Shown: positions 42,126-51,205, counted from the first letter of the stretch. The stretch is DNA of 64,000 nt from DATDAH01 sp963845425 (GCA_963845425.1 CAWJSC010000005.1:62001-126000); one strand, 5' to 3'. The notes: a model not told the origin generated them from the letters alone. A program made the numbers and translations.

Positions 42126-42138
42126 GTGAATGCCTCAC

Positions 42139-43290
42139 TCAGCGACGGAGCAGCAGGGCGGAGGTGGGCACGCCCTCGCCGGAGGTGACGAGGCTGACCT
42201 CCGCGCCGGCCACCTGGGCGGTGCTGGTGCCGCGGAGTTGTCGAACGCCCTCGGTGATGAGGTTGAAGCCGTGGACGTAGGCCTCCGACATGCCGGCGCC
42301 GGAGGTGTTGACCGGCAGGCGACCACCGTCCCAGGAGATGCCGCCGTCCTGGCAGAACGCGAGTCCTTCACCCCGTTCGCAGAAGCCGTAGCCCTCCAGG
42401 GAGAGCGGCACGAGCGGCGAGAAGGCGTCGTAGAGCTGGGCCACGTCGACGTCCGCGGGGGTGAGGTCGCAGTTGCCCCACAGGAGGTCGGCGCAGGCCC
42501 AGGCCGGTCCCTGCAGGGGGTCGTCGCCGAAGTAGTTGGTCATGACCTGGTGTTGCCGGGGGATGGACTGGGCGAAGCCGTGGATGTACGCCGGCGTGAC
42601 GTCCAGGTCCTCGGCCCGCTCGGCCGACACGATGACGACCGCCGCCGCCCCGTCGGACTCGAGGCAGTTGTCGAACAGGCAGAGCGGCTCGGAGATCCAG
42701 CGGGCCCCGAGGTACTGCTCGACGGTGAGCGGCTTCTCGTACATCATCGCCGCCGGGTTCCGGTTGGCGTGCTCGCGGACCGTGACGGCGACGGCCGCCA
42801 GCTGCTCCCGGGTGCCGCCGAACTCGTACAGGTAGCGGCGGGCCAACATGGCGATCTCGTCGACCGGGCGCAACAGGCCGAACGGCCGGGTCCACTGGTG
42901 GGAGCCCCCGACCCGGTTGGCCACCTGGCTCCACGGACGGCTGGCCGCGGCGCCCCGCTTGCGGCTGCGCCAGGCAACGGCCACGTGGGCCTGGCCCGTG
43001 GCCACGGCGACCGCGGCGTGGCCCACGACGCCGCAGCCGGCGCCCCCGCCGTAGCCGACCTGGCTGAACCAGGTGATGTCGCCGAGGCCCAGGTTGCGGG
43101 CGATGTCCACCTCGTCGCTGGTCTCCAGCGTGTAGCTGGACAGGCCGTCGACCTCCGACGGGTCGATCCCGGCGTCGTCCAGCGCCGCCTCGATGGCCCG
43201 CAGCGCCAGCACCAGCTCCGAGTCGGTCAGGCCCTTGCCCCACGCCGTCTGGCCGATGCCGACGATCGCCGTCGCATCCTTGATCGTCAC
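42139..43290 (-). CDS. Thiolase-fold lipid-transfer protein (Ltp/SCP-x type)
   Basis: 383 residues of the non-condensing thiolase-like family (SCPx/Ltp2) used in steroid side-chain removal and related pathways. Landmarks: IVGIGQTAWGKG, CGVVGHAAVAVATGQAHVAVAWRS, HANRNPAAMMYEKPLT, CLESDGAAAVVIVS, QLYDAFSPLV and the final LRGTSTAQVAGAEVSLVTSGEG. Overlap of 4 bases with the acyl-CoA synthetase gene makes them one operon. In known systems such a protein acts with a DUF35 partner; one is present at 54503. Confidence 0.87.
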   Translation of the reverse strand: MTIKDATAIVGIGQTAWGKGLTDSELVLALRAIEAALDDAGIDPSEVDGLSSYTLETSDEVDIARNLGLGDITWFSQVGYGGGAGCGVVGHAAVAVATGQAHVAVAWRSRKRGAAASRPWSQVANRVGGSHQWTRPFGLLRPVDEIAMLARRYLYEFGGTREQLAAVAVTVREHANRNPAAMMYEKPLTVEQYLGARWISEPLCLFDNCLESDGAAAVVIVSAERAEDLDVTPAYIHGFAQSIPRQHQVMTNYFGDDPLQGPAWACADLLWGNCDLTPADVDVAQLYDAFSPLVPLSLEGYGFCERGEGLAFCQDGGISWDGGRLPVNTSGAGMSEAYVHGFNLITEGVRQLRGTSTAQVAGAEVSLVTSGEGVPTSALLLRR

Positions 43291-45476
43291 CGGGTCACCA
43301 CCAGGGCGTCGAGGGCGGTGGCACCCACAGGGTGGACGACCAGGGGGTTGATGTCGAGCTCGGCAATGGTGTCACTGTGGTCGACGGCCAGGCGCTGGAC
43401 CTTCATGATCACGTCCACGAGAGCCTCCAGGTCGGCCTTGGGGCGTCCCCGCACGCCGGTGAGTAGTGGGAAGCCCTGGACCTCTCGGATCATGCGCCCG
43501 GCCTCGGCCCGGTCGAACGGGGGGACCCGGAAGGTCACGTCACCCAACACCTCCACGAGCACGCCGCCCAGGCCGAACATGACCACCGGCCCGAACAGCG
43601 GGTCCTGGGACACACCCACCACGCACTCCACCCCCGGTGCCGCGGTCGGGCACACCAGCACGCCGTCGAGGTCCAGGGGAGCGCGGTCGACCAGCTCCGC
43701 GTAGGTCCGCCGCACCTCCGCCGCCGATTCCACGCCGACCCGGACCAGCCCGAGGTCGCTCTTGTGCGCCAGGTCGGGCGAGCACGCCTTCATCACCACC
43801 GGATACCCGACGGCCGCCGCCGCCTTCACCGCCTCGCCGGCCGAGTTGCACAGCCGGTCGGCGGTGACCGGGATCCCGTAGGCCGCCAACACCCTCTTCC
43901 CCTGGGCCTCCGACAACCCCCGCAACACCCCGTTCTGGTTGTTCTCCTCTGTTGTGGAGGACAGAGGAGCGCAACCAGAACGAGTGGCGCTGCCCGATCG
44001 GGGCGGGTGGAGGAGGTGGTCGACGGTCTTGGCGGCCGTCGACCGGCGGGTCACGGGCTTGGCGAAGGGTGACCTGTGGCGAGACAGGAAGGCGTGGTGG
44101 TCGAGGTAGGCCTTCACGGCGCCGACGCCGTTCCCGAAGGTGCGGAAGACGGGCAGGCCTGAGGGGACCAGTACGTCGTTGTAGGCCGGATCGTCGGTCA
44201 GGGGCGAGCCCCAGATGACCACGATCGGCTTGTCGGTCGTCCCGGCCACGGCGACGAGGTCCTCAGCCAGCGGCCGGCTCATGGTCGGCAGGGCCCCGGT
44301 GATCGGGCAGATCAGGACGCCGACCCGCGGGTCGGCGACGAGGGCGTCGAGGATCTTGCGCCCCCGCCAGTCCGTCGACGGCGCCCCACCGCAGTCGACC
44401 GGGTTGGAGACCCGCAGGTAGCCGGGGATCCACTCCCGGAGCGCATCCTGGGTGGCCTTGGTCAGGTCCGGGATGCTCAGCCCCTCGGCGGCCGCCAGGT
44501 CGGCCAGGTGGGCCCCGGTGCCACCGGAGATGGCGTAGATGCAGACCCCGTCCGCGGTCGGTGGGGCGGCCCGGGACAGCAGTGTGGCGGTGTCCTGGAG
44601 CTCGTCGAGGCCGTCGACCCGGATGACGCCGAACTGGCGGAACACGGCCGAGGTCACCGCATCGGAACCGGTCAGGTGGCCAGTGTGGGACTGCGCCATC
44701 GACGCGCCCTCGGCCGTCCTGCCCACCTTGACCACCACCATCGGCACGCCCCGCTGGGCGGCGTGGTCGGCGGCCAGCATCAGGGTGCGACCGTCCTTGA
44801 ATCCTTCGATGTAGGTCGCGATGACCCCGGTTTCGGGCTGGTCGGCGAACCAGCGGGCGAAGTCGGCGAACTCGAGGTCGACCTCGTTGCCGGTGGGGGC
44901 CCAGGCCGACAGCCGCAGGCCCAGGTCCTGGGCCTGGAAGATGGGCCGGCCCTGGTGGCCGCTCTGGGTGATGAGGGCCACGGCCCGGCCCGGGTTCCCC
45001 TCGGTGAAGGACTCGAAGGCGTTCAGGTTCGTGTTGGGTCCGAGCAGGCGGGTCTCGCCCGTGGCCACCAGCCGTTCCAGCTTCGTCTGGAGTCGGGCTC
45101 CGGCGGCGCCGGTCTCGGCGAAACCGGCCGAGAAGATGACCGCGAACCGGGGCGCCTTGGCCAGCACGGCCTCGTAGGCGTCGACGGCGTCGCCCACCAG
45201 GATCACCGCCAGGTCGACGCCGTCCGGCAGGTCGCCGATCGACCGCAGGCACGGCCGCCCGTCGACCGCGTCCCGGTTCGGGTTGACGAGGTAGATCTCG
45301 GCGCCGTGCTCCGCGGCCCAGGCCAGCAGCTTCCCGGTCATGGCCGCGTTGGGCCGTTCCGGGTTGTCCGACGCTCCGATGAGGGCCACCGTCCGCGGCG
45401 CGAAGAACCCGCTCAGGTCCAGGTCCCGCAACTCGGTGGGGCGTCCCGTCACGTCCACCGGAACCCCCGCAGCCAT
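43287..45476 (-). CDS. ADP-forming acyl-CoA synthetase (CoA-binding + ATP-grasp)
   Basis: 729 residues. N-terminal CoA-binding domain (FFAPRTVALIGASDNPERPNAAMTGKLL), succinyl-CoA-ligase-like middle (LITQSGHQGRPIF...), and C-terminal ATP-grasp_5 (ALAAYGIPVTADRLC..., GYPVVMKACSPDLAHKSDLG). This type makes acyl-CoA with ATP, ADP and phosphate in place of AMP. The linker between the two halves (about residues 499-515) is encoded by hairpin element R4, in frame. Its start at 45476 is 14 bases from operator site 6; the SCPx-type thiolase follows. Confidence 0.88.
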   Translation of the reverse strand: MAAGVPVDVTGRPTELRDLDLSGFFAPRTVALIGASDNPERPNAAMTGKLLAWAAEHGAEIYLVNPNRDAVDGRPCLRSIGDLPDGVDLAVILVGDAVDAYEAVLAKAPRFAVIFSAGFAETGAAGARLQTKLERLVATGETRLLGPNTNLNAFESFTEGNPGRAVALITQSGHQGRPIFQAQDLGLRLSAWAPTGNEVDLEFADFARWFADQPETGVIATYIEGFKDGRTLMLAADHAAQRGVPMVVVKVGRTAEGASMAQSHTGHLTGSDAVTSAVFRQFGVIRVDGLDELQDTATLLSRAAPPTADGVCIYAISGGTGAHLADLAAAEGLSIPDLTKATQDALREWIPGYLRVSNPVDCGGAPSTDWRGRKILDALVADPRVGVLICPITGALPTMSRPLAEDLVAVAGTTDKPIVVIWGSPLTDDPAYNDVLVPSGLPVFRTFGNGVGAVKAYLDHHAFLSRHRSPFAKPVTRRSTAAKTVDHLLHPPRSGSATRSGCAPLSSTTEENNQNGVLRGLSEAQGKRVLAAYGIPVTADRLCNSAGEAVKAAAAVGYPVVMKACSPDLAHKSDLGLVRVGVESAAEVRRTYAELVDRAPLDLDGVLVCPTAAPGVECVVGVSQDPLFGPVVMFGLGGVLVEVLGDVTFRVPPFDRAEAGRMIREVQGFPLLTGVRGRPKADLEALVDVIMKVQRLAVDHSDTIAELDINPLVVHPVGATALDALVVTR
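43931..43982. repeat. Dispersed hairpin R4, inside the acyl-CoA synthetase gene
   Basis: Arms CGTTCTGGTTG (43931-43941) and CAACCAGAACG (43972-43982), then an inner 9-bp stem CTCCTCTGT/ACAGAGGAG and 8-base loop. It is in frame at the domain junction. Confidence 0.82.
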
Positions 45477-45490
45477 GGCGGCCGACCCTA

Positions 45491-45508
45491 CCTGACGCCT
45501 GTGTCACC
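45491..45508. promoter_or_regulatory. Operator palindrome, site 6 (acyl-CoA synthetase/thiolase)
   Basis: CCTGACGCCTGTGTCACC, core TGACG-CCT-GTGTCA (45493-45506), right flank degenerate. It lies between the divergent starts 45476 and 45539, over the -35 region of the thiolase. Confidence 0.65.
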
Positions 45509-45526
45509 CCTGATCGGGCCGATGGC

Positions 45527-45532
45527 TAGCGT
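45527..45532 (+). promoter_or_regulatory. -10 hexamer TAGCGT, leaderless promoter of the thiolase
   Basis: TAGCGT, 6-base gap, then GTG 45539; operator site 6 ends about 18 bases upstream. Confidence 0.5.
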
Positions 45533-45538
45533 TCCGCC

Positions 45539-46729
45539 GTGGCCCCCCGTGAAGCCGTCATCGTCGACACCGTCCGCACACCGATCGGCAAGCGGAAGGG
45601 GGCCCTGTCCGGCTGGCACCCGACGGACCTCCTGGGGTTCACGCTCAACGCGCTCGTCGACCGGACGGGGGTCGATCCCGGTCGGGTCGACGACGTCGTC
45701 GGGGGCTGTGTCAGCCAGGTGGGCGAGCAGTCCAACAACGTGGCCCGTAACGCGTGGATCGCCGGCGGCCTGCCCTGGCACGTGCCCGCCACCTCGGTGG
45801 ACCGCCAGTGCGGCTCGTCCCAGCAGGCCGTGCACTTCGTGGCCCAGGGCGTGATCGCCGGCGCCTACGAGCTGGGCATCGCCTGCGGCGTCGAGTCGAT
45901 GACCCGCACGCCCATGGGCGCCAACGCCGCCGGGGGCACCGGGCCCTTCTCCGGCCAGTGGATCGAGGCCGTCGGCGGGCGGTTCCACCCCACCCAGTTC
46001 GAGGTCAGCCAGATCCTGGCCGAGCGCTACGCCATCACCCGGGAGGACATGGACGCCTACGCGGCCGAGTCCCACCGCCGGGCCCAGGAGAACTGGGACA
46101 ACGGCCACTTCGCCAAGGAGACCGTGCCGGTGCCGATCAAGGACGAGGAGGGGGCCGAGACCGGCGAGTTGTTCGACCGGGACCAGGGCCTGCGCCCGGA
46201 GAGCACGGTCGAGTCACTGGCCAAGCTGCCGAGCGCGGCGTCCTGGGACCCGTCGATCGCCCCCGACATCACGGCCGGCAACGCCTCCCAGACGTCGGAC
46301 GGCGCGTCGGCCATGCTCATCGCCGAGCGGGCCACTGCGGACGCCCTCGGGCTGTCGTACCGGGCGGTCATCCGCCATTTCGCCGTTGCCGCGGAGGATC
46401 CTTGGTTGGTGCTCTCGGCCCCGGTCCCGGCGACCAAGAAGCTGCTGGAGCGCTCGGGCATGACCGTGGACCAGTTCGATTCCGTTGAGTGCAACGAGGC
46501 CTTCGCCGCCATAGCCCTCATGTGGGCCCGCGAGTTCCAGCCCGACATGGTGCGCTACAACTCCCGGGGTGGAGCCATCGCCATCGGCCATCCTCTCGGC
46601 GCCAGCGGTGTGCGCTTGATGACCACGCTCCTGAACGACCTCGAGGCGACCGGTGGGCGCTACGGCTTCCAGACCATGTGTGAGGGCGGGGGCCAGGCCA
46701 ACGCCACGGTGATCGAACGGGTGACCTAG
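45539..46729 (+). CDS. Acetyl-CoA acyltransferase (FadA-type thiolase)
   Basis: 396-residue thiolase that splits 3-ketoacyl-CoA. The nucleophile Cys91 is in VDRQCGSSQQA, the second catalytic region is CNEAFAAIAL, the His loop is GHPLGASGVRL and the last Cys lies in MCEGGGQANA. All catalytic residues are intact, so it is an active degradative thiolase, similar in layout to mycobacterial FadA5. GTG 45539, leaderless. It is opposite the acyl-CoA synthetase operon under one operator. Confidence 0.92.
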   Translation: MAPREAVIVDTVRTPIGKRKGALSGWHPTDLLGFTLNALVDRTGVDPGRVDDVVGGCVSQVGEQSNNVARNAWIAGGLPWHVPATSVDRQCGSSQQAVHFVAQGVIAGAYELGIACGVESMTRTPMGANAAGGTGPFSGQWIEAVGGRFHPTQFEVSQILAERYAITREDMDAYAAESHRRAQENWDNGHFAKETVPVPIKDEEGAETGELFDRDQGLRPESTVESLAKLPSAASWDPSIAPDITAGNASQTSDGASAMLIAERATADALGLSYRAVIRHFAVAAEDPWLVLSAPVPATKKLLERSGMTVDQFDSVECNEAFAAIALMWAREFQPDMVRYNSRGGAIAIGHPLGASGVRLMTTLLNDLEATGGRYGFQTMCEGGGQANATVIERVT

Positions 46730-46734
46730 GGACG

Positions 46735-47592
46735 ATGGCGCGGTGGGCGGCGGTGGTCGGGACGGCACTTCTCCTGGTGCTGACGGGAGTCGGCTGCGCG
46801 GGTGACGACGACGACGAGCAGCTGCAGGCGGTTGCCCCGCTCGCGGCGAGCGGCATCCGCACCCGGTCCGACGAGCGGACCGTCGCCGGTCTGCGGACCC
46901 TTGTCGTGCAGCCCCGCGGCGGGGGCCCGTACCCGCTGGTGGTGTTCGTCCACGGGGCCGGAGCGCCCCCCGAGTTCTATGAGGACCTGATCACCGACGT
47001 CGCGGCCGACGGTCACGTGGTGGTCGCTCCCGCCATGCCCGGCAGCGGCGACAACGCCGGCGTCGCGGCGTTGCTGGCCCTGCCCTTCCAGCCGGGCCGG
47101 GTCCGCCAGGTCATCGAGGGCGTCACCGAGGGCCAGGGCGCCATCCCCGCGGCGGACCCCGAGCGGGTGGTCATCGCGGGCCACAGCCTGGGCGCGATGA
47201 CCGCCCTGGCCACGGCGTACAACACCTGCTGCATGGACCGGCGGGTCGACGCCGTGGTGTCCATCGCCGGGCAGTTGGCAACGTTCCCCGGCGGGGTCTG
47301 GAACACCGGAAGCGTGCCCGTCCTGTTCGTCCACGGCCGAGCCGACGAGACCGTGGCGTACACCGGGAGCGGCGAGGCGTTCCAGGAGGTGGGCACCTCG
47401 GCCTACCTGCTGACGGTCGAGGCGGGCGACCACGGCGGCTACCTGAGCGGGGACGACGACCACTATCCGGCCGTGCGGGACTCGGTTCTGGCCTTCCTGC
47501 TCTCCACCGTCGGCGGCCAACCCCAGGCCGGTCTGTCCGATCTCGCCATCGCCGGGGGATCGGCCGGCATCAGGCTGACGACACGGGGCTGA
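46735..47592 (+). CDS. Alpha/beta-hydrolase lipoprotein
   Basis: 285 residues. Signal peptide with lipobox GVGC (Cys21), so anchored outside the membrane. The hydrolase core shows the oxyanion HGAG region (VFVHGAGAPP), nucleophile elbow GHSLGAM, the acid in VHGRADETV and His in EAGDHGGY. The fold resembles dienelactone hydrolase or PAF-acetylhydrolase. ATG 46735 follows the thiolase stop by five bases, so it is probably co-transcribed with it and may release a substrate from an ester outside the cell. Confidence 0.85.
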   Translation: MARWAAVVGTALLLVLTGVGCAGDDDDEQLQAVAPLAASGIRTRSDERTVAGLRTLVVQPRGGGPYPLVVFVHGAGAPPEFYEDLITDVAADGHVVVAPAMPGSGDNAGVAALLALPFQPGRVRQVIEGVTEGQGAIPAADPERVVIAGHSLGAMTALATAYNTCCMDRRVDAVVSIAGQLATFPGGVWNTGSVPVLFVHGRADETVAYTGSGEAFQEVGTSAYLLTVEAGDHGGYLSGDDDHYPAVRDSVLAFLLSTVGGQPQAGLSDLAIAGGSAGIRLTTRG

Positions 47593-47675
47593 GCTCCGGG
47601 CGGACGGCCGTCGCCTCCCAGGTCCCATGGGCCCGGGGGTTCAGGGCCGCCACCGGAGTGGTGATCCCCATCCGC

Positions 47676-48626
47676 TCAGCGGGTGTCGCCCTGCTCGTGC
47701 CGGGCCGCGTTGGCCTCCTTGACCATCTTGCCGAACTGCTTGCCGATGCGCTTCTGGGCGGTCGGGTCGTTCCGGCGCTCGAGGGCGGCCGCCTCCCGGT
47801 GCAGCGAGTGGTACTGCTCGAAGCGCCTCTCGGGCAACGTCCCGTCGTCGACCGCCGCCCGTACGGCGCAGCCCGGCTCGGTGTCGTGGGCGCAGTCCCG
47901 GAACCGGCAGTGCTCGGCCAACTCGGCGATGTCGGTGAAGGCGGCCTCGACCGTTTCGGGGTCGGCCCAGAGGCCGAGGGAGCGGACGCCGGGCGTGTCG
48001 ATGAGGGCCCCACCGCCCGGGAGGTCCACGAGCTGGCGCCAGGTCGTGGTGTGGCGGCCCTTGGCGTCGCCCTCCCGGACCGCGCCCACCAGCTCGTCGC
48101 CCTCGGTCAGGGCGTTGACCAGGCTGGACTTGCCCCCTCCCGACTCGCCCAGCATCACGGCGGTGCGGCCGGCGAGGCGGTCGAGCAGGGCGTCGATCCC
48201 CTCTCCGGTGACCGAGCTCACCGTCATCACGTCGACGCCCACCACCTGGGTGGCGAGGTCGGCGATCGTGGCTGCCGGGTCGGCCAGGTCGGCCTTGGTG
48301 AGGACGATGAGCGGGGTGGAGCCGGCCTCCCAGGCCTGGGTGGTGGCCCGTAGGAGGCGGCCCGGCTTCACCGGCCGGTCGAGGCCGGCGACCAGCACCA
48401 CCACGTCGACGTTGGCGGCGATGGCCTGCTCGTTGCCGTCATGGCCGAGGCGGGTGAGCAGCGAGGTGCGGGGGAGGAGCGCGACCAGCGTCTCGCCCTC
48501 GAAGCGGATCCGGTCGCCCACGGTCAGGTCGTGGGCGCCGGTGTCGACCACCGAGTGGGTCGCCTCGCCGACCGCCACCTGGGCGCGCCCCCGGTCGATC
48601 CGGGTGATCCGACCCTCGTGCTCCAC
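47676..48626 (-). CDS. rsgA: RsgA, small ribosomal subunit maturation GTPase
   Basis: 316 residues. Circularly permuted GTPase order is visible: G4 VLTKADLAD, then G1 GESGGGKSSLVNAL, G2 TTT and G3 DTPG, with an N-terminal OB-like part and a C-terminal zinc knuckle (CRFRDCAHDTEPGC). It removes or checks assembly factors on the 30S subunit. GTG 48626 is supported by a -10 hexamer TACCGT (48639-48634) seven bases upstream. The only obvious housekeeping gene in the window. Confidence 0.93.
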   Translation of the reverse strand: MEHEGRITRIDRGRAQVAVGEATHSVVDTGAHDLTVGDRIRFEGETLVALLPRTSLLTRLGHDGNEQAIAANVDVVVLVAGLDRPVKPGRLLRATTQAWEAGSTPLIVLTKADLADPAATIADLATQVVGVDVMTVSSVTGEGIDALLDRLAGRTAVMLGESGGGKSSLVNALTEGDELVGAVREGDAKGRHTTTWRQLVDLPGGGALIDTPGVRSLGLWADPETVEAAFTDIAELAEHCRFRDCAHDTEPGCAVRAAVDDGTLPERRFEQYHSLHREAAALERRNDPTAQKRIGKQFGKMVKEANAARHEQGDTR

Positions 48627-48667
48627 GCCGCCGACGGTAGGCGCTGGCGGGTCGGGCGTCCCGAGGG

Positions 48668-49894
48668 TTACCTCTTGGGCATCCGGATCGAGCGGTCGGC
48701 CAGGATGTTCTTCTGGACCTCGGTGGTGCCGGCGCCGATCGAGGTGTAGCGCTGGAACACGAAGAGCCGGTTCCAGGAGCCGTTGTCGACGGCGTCGGGG
48801 CCGCCCTTCTCGAGCATCCCGGCCGGGCCGAGCAGGTCGACGGCCAGTTCCGCCAGGGTCTGGGCCAGGTGGCTCCACTGGAGCTTGGCCAGCGGGACCT
48901 CGGGCCAGGTCTTCTCGCCCTTGAGGATCTTGGAGAGCGCCCGGTAGTTGAGCAGTCGGGTGAACTCGATCTGGGTGTGGGCCCGGGCGATGCGCTCCCG
49001 CAGCTCAGGGTCCTCGAGGGCGTCGGGGTTCTCGGCCCGCGTCAGGTTGACCATGGCCTCGAGGTCGGCCTTCATGGTGATGGCCAGCCCGGCGGTGCCC
49101 ACCCGCTCGTGACCCAGGGTGCCCATGGCCACCTGCCAGCCCTCGCCCTCGCCGCCGAGGCGGTAGGCGGCGGGCACGTGGGCGTCGGTGAACCAGACCT
49201 CGTTGAACATCTCTTCGCCGGTGATGTCCCGCAACGGCCGGCACTCGATGCCGTCGGCCTCCATGTCCACGATGAGGGCGGTGATGCCCTCGTGCTTGCG
49301 CCCTTCGGCGATGGCGTCGGGGTCGGTGCGGACCAGGAACAGGCCCCACTTGGCGATGTGGGCCGTGGAGATCCAGATCTTCTGGCCGTTGAGGACGTAG
49401 TCGTCGCCGTCGAGCACGGCGGTGGTGCGCAGGTTGGCCAGGTCGCTGCCGGCCTCGGGCTCGGAGAAGCCCTGGCACCAGTGGTCGTCGGCGTTGAGGA
49501 TGTTGGGGACCCAGCGGTCCTTCTGCTCGTCGGTGCCCCACCGGATGATCATGGGGCCGATCTGCCAGAGGCCGTTGGCGTTGAAGATGCCGGGGGTGCG
49601 GGCCTTGGCCATCTCCTCGGAGTAGATGACGCTCTGCATCACGGTGGCGGCCCGGCCGCCCCACTCGGTCGGCCAGTTGATGGCCGCCCACCGGCCCTCG
49701 TTCAGGGTGCGCTGCCAGGCCTTGCGCCGCTCCATGGAGCGCAGGAGGCCCCCGTAGTCGTGGCTCCCGGTTGTGTCTTCGGTCTGGGGATCCTCGTCGC
49801 TCCACTCGGCCAGGAACTTGGGCAGGTGCTCGTCCAGCCACCCCCGCAGTTCGGTGCGGAAGGCTTCGTCCTCGGGCGTGTAGGCGAAGTCCAC
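48668..49894 (-). CDS. Acyl-CoA dehydrogenase, long FadE type (pair 1)
   Basis: 408 residues; catalytic-type subunit. Landmarks: WPTEWGGRAATVMQSVIYSEEMAKA, CQGFSEPEAGSDLANLRT, GQKIWIS and the C-terminal SIGAGTTEVQKNILADRSIRMPKR. The start is set at GTG 49894 because a -10 hexamer TAGTGT (49908-49903) ends eight bases upstream; GTG 49906 is also possible. Divergent from a short FadE with operator site 7 between them, as in actinobacterial heteromeric dehydrogenases that act on steroid CoA esters. Confidence 0.9.
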   Translation of the reverse strand: MDFAYTPEDEAFRTELRGWLDEHLPKFLAEWSDEDPQTEDTTGSHDYGGLLRSMERRKAWQRTLNEGRWAAINWPTEWGGRAATVMQSVIYSEEMAKARTPGIFNANGLWQIGPMIIRWGTDEQKDRWVPNILNADDHWCQGFSEPEAGSDLANLRTTAVLDGDDYVLNGQKIWISTAHIAKWGLFLVRTDPDAIAEGRKHEGITALIVDMEADGIECRPLRDITGEEMFNEVWFTDAHVPAAYRLGGEGEGWQVAMGTLGHERVGTAGLAITMKADLEAMVNLTRAENPDALEDPELRERIARAHTQIEFTRLLNYRALSKILKGEKTWPEVPLAKLQWSHLAQTLAELAVDLLGPAGMLEKGGPDAVDNGSWNRLFVFQRYTSIGAGTTEVQKNILADRSIRMPKR

Positions 49895-49916
49895 GGTCCC
49901 GAACACTACTGTCCGT

Positions 49917-49936
49917 ACCTGACGCCCGTGTCAGCT
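49917..49936. promoter_or_regulatory. Operator palindrome, site 7 (acyl-CoA dehydrogenase pair 1)
   Basis: ACCTGACGCCCGTGTCAGCT, core TGACG-CCC-GTGTCA (49920-49933), between the divergent starts of the long and short FadE genes. Confidence 0.75.
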
Positions 49937-49947
49937 ATGGGGGGATG

Positions 49948-51036
49948 ATGGAGTTCACGTTCAGCGACGACCAGGACGCCCTACGGGACACGGTCCGGGC
50001 CTTCCTGGTCCAGGAGAGTCCGGGCGACTACGTGCGGGCGATGCTGGAGGACGAGGTCGGCACCTCCGAGCACGTCTGGACCCAGCTCGTCGAGCTCGGA
50101 TGGACAGGTCTGCTGGTGCCCGAGGCCCAAGGGGGCCTGGGCATGGGCCTGGTCGACCTGGCCGTCGTCCTCGAGGAGATGGGTCGGGTGCCCTTCCCCG
50201 GGCCGTTCCTGTCCTCGGCCGTGTTCGGCACCCTCGCGGCCCGACGGCTCGGCCTTGACGACCAGCTCCGGTCGCTGGCCTCCGGGGCCACCCGGGGCAC
50301 CATCGCCGTCGACGAGCTGGGCCACGGCGATCCGGTCGACCGGGTGCGGACCCGGGCCAAGCGCAAGGGTGGCCAGTGGCGGCTGCACGGCCTGAAGCCC
50401 GTGGTCCTCGACGGGGCCACGGCCGACTGGGTGTTGGTGCCCGCCCGCACCCAGGAGGGCATCGGCACGTTCCTCATCGAGGCGCCCCAGGGTGAGCCCG
50501 TGCCGACCTGGGACCACACCCGCCGCGTCGCCCGGCTGGACCTGGACGGGCGACCCGCCGAACGGGTCGGCCCCGACGGGGACCACACCGCCCACTGGCG
50601 GCGCATCGTGGAGGACGCCAACGTCGCCCTCTGCTGTGACCTGCTCGGCGTCATGGAGCAGGCCCACCACCTGGCCGTGGAGTACGCCAAGGCCCGGGTC
50701 CAGTTCGACCGGCCGATCGCCACGTTCCAGGTCATCAAGCACAAGGCGGTGGACATGCTCCACGCCATCGAGCTGACCCGGGTCGGCACCCACTACGCCG
50801 CCTGGACCTCCGACGTCGAGGAGCCGGACCGGGCCGAGGCCGTCGCCATGGCCATGGGCTTCGCCTCGGAGTCGGCCAACGCCGTCTGCGCCGAGTCCAT
50901 CCAGATCCATGGGGGTGTCGGCTTCACCTGGGACTGCGACGCCCATCTCTTCTACCGCCGGGCCAAGCAGGACGACCTGCTCCTCGGTTCCGGCGGCTGG
51001 CACCGCCAGAAGCTCGCCGACCTCGTCCTCGCGTAG
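49948..51036 (+). CDS. Acyl-CoA dehydrogenase, short FadE type (pair 1)
   Basis: 362 residues. MEFTFSDDQDALRDTVRAFL at the N-terminus, LLVPEAQGGLGMGLVDLAVVLEEMG, VEYAKARVQFDRPIATFQVIKHKAVDM and the C-terminal ESIQIHGGVGFTWDCDAHLFYRRA. Short chains like this form heterotetramers with a long partner (here the divergent gene). ATG 49945 or 49948; 49948 has better spacing to the GGGGG stretch. Confidence 0.9.
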   Translation: MEFTFSDDQDALRDTVRAFLVQESPGDYVRAMLEDEVGTSEHVWTQLVELGWTGLLVPEAQGGLGMGLVDLAVVLEEMGRVPFPGPFLSSAVFGTLAARRLGLDDQLRSLASGATRGTIAVDELGHGDPVDRVRTRAKRKGGQWRLHGLKPVVLDGATADWVLVPARTQEGIGTFLIEAPQGEPVPTWDHTRRVARLDLDGRPAERVGPDGDHTAHWRRIVEDANVALCCDLLGVMEQAHHLAVEYAKARVQFDRPIATFQVIKHKAVDMLHAIELTRVGTHYAAWTSDVEEPDRAEAVAMAMGFASESANAVCAESIQIHGGVGFTWDCDAHLFYRRAKQDDLLLGSGGWHRQKLADLVLA

Positions 51037-51199
51037 CGCCTCGTCGTCGCCCGAGCGGCGCGGCCAGGCTGTCCGACGGCAGCTATCGACGACCGGTTGG
51101 GAGCGCTGCTTCGCTGCCGACTCCGCACGTCATGGGCGGCTGAGGGTCGACGGTGGATCGCCCTTCCTGCCTCATTCCACACGAAGAGTGGTCAGCGCG

Positions 51200-51205
51200 T
51201 ACGCT
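51200..51205 (+). promoter_or_regulatory. -10 hexamer TACGCT, leaderless promoter of the methyltransferase
   Basis: TACGCT, 8-base gap, then ATG 51214. Confidence 0.5.
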
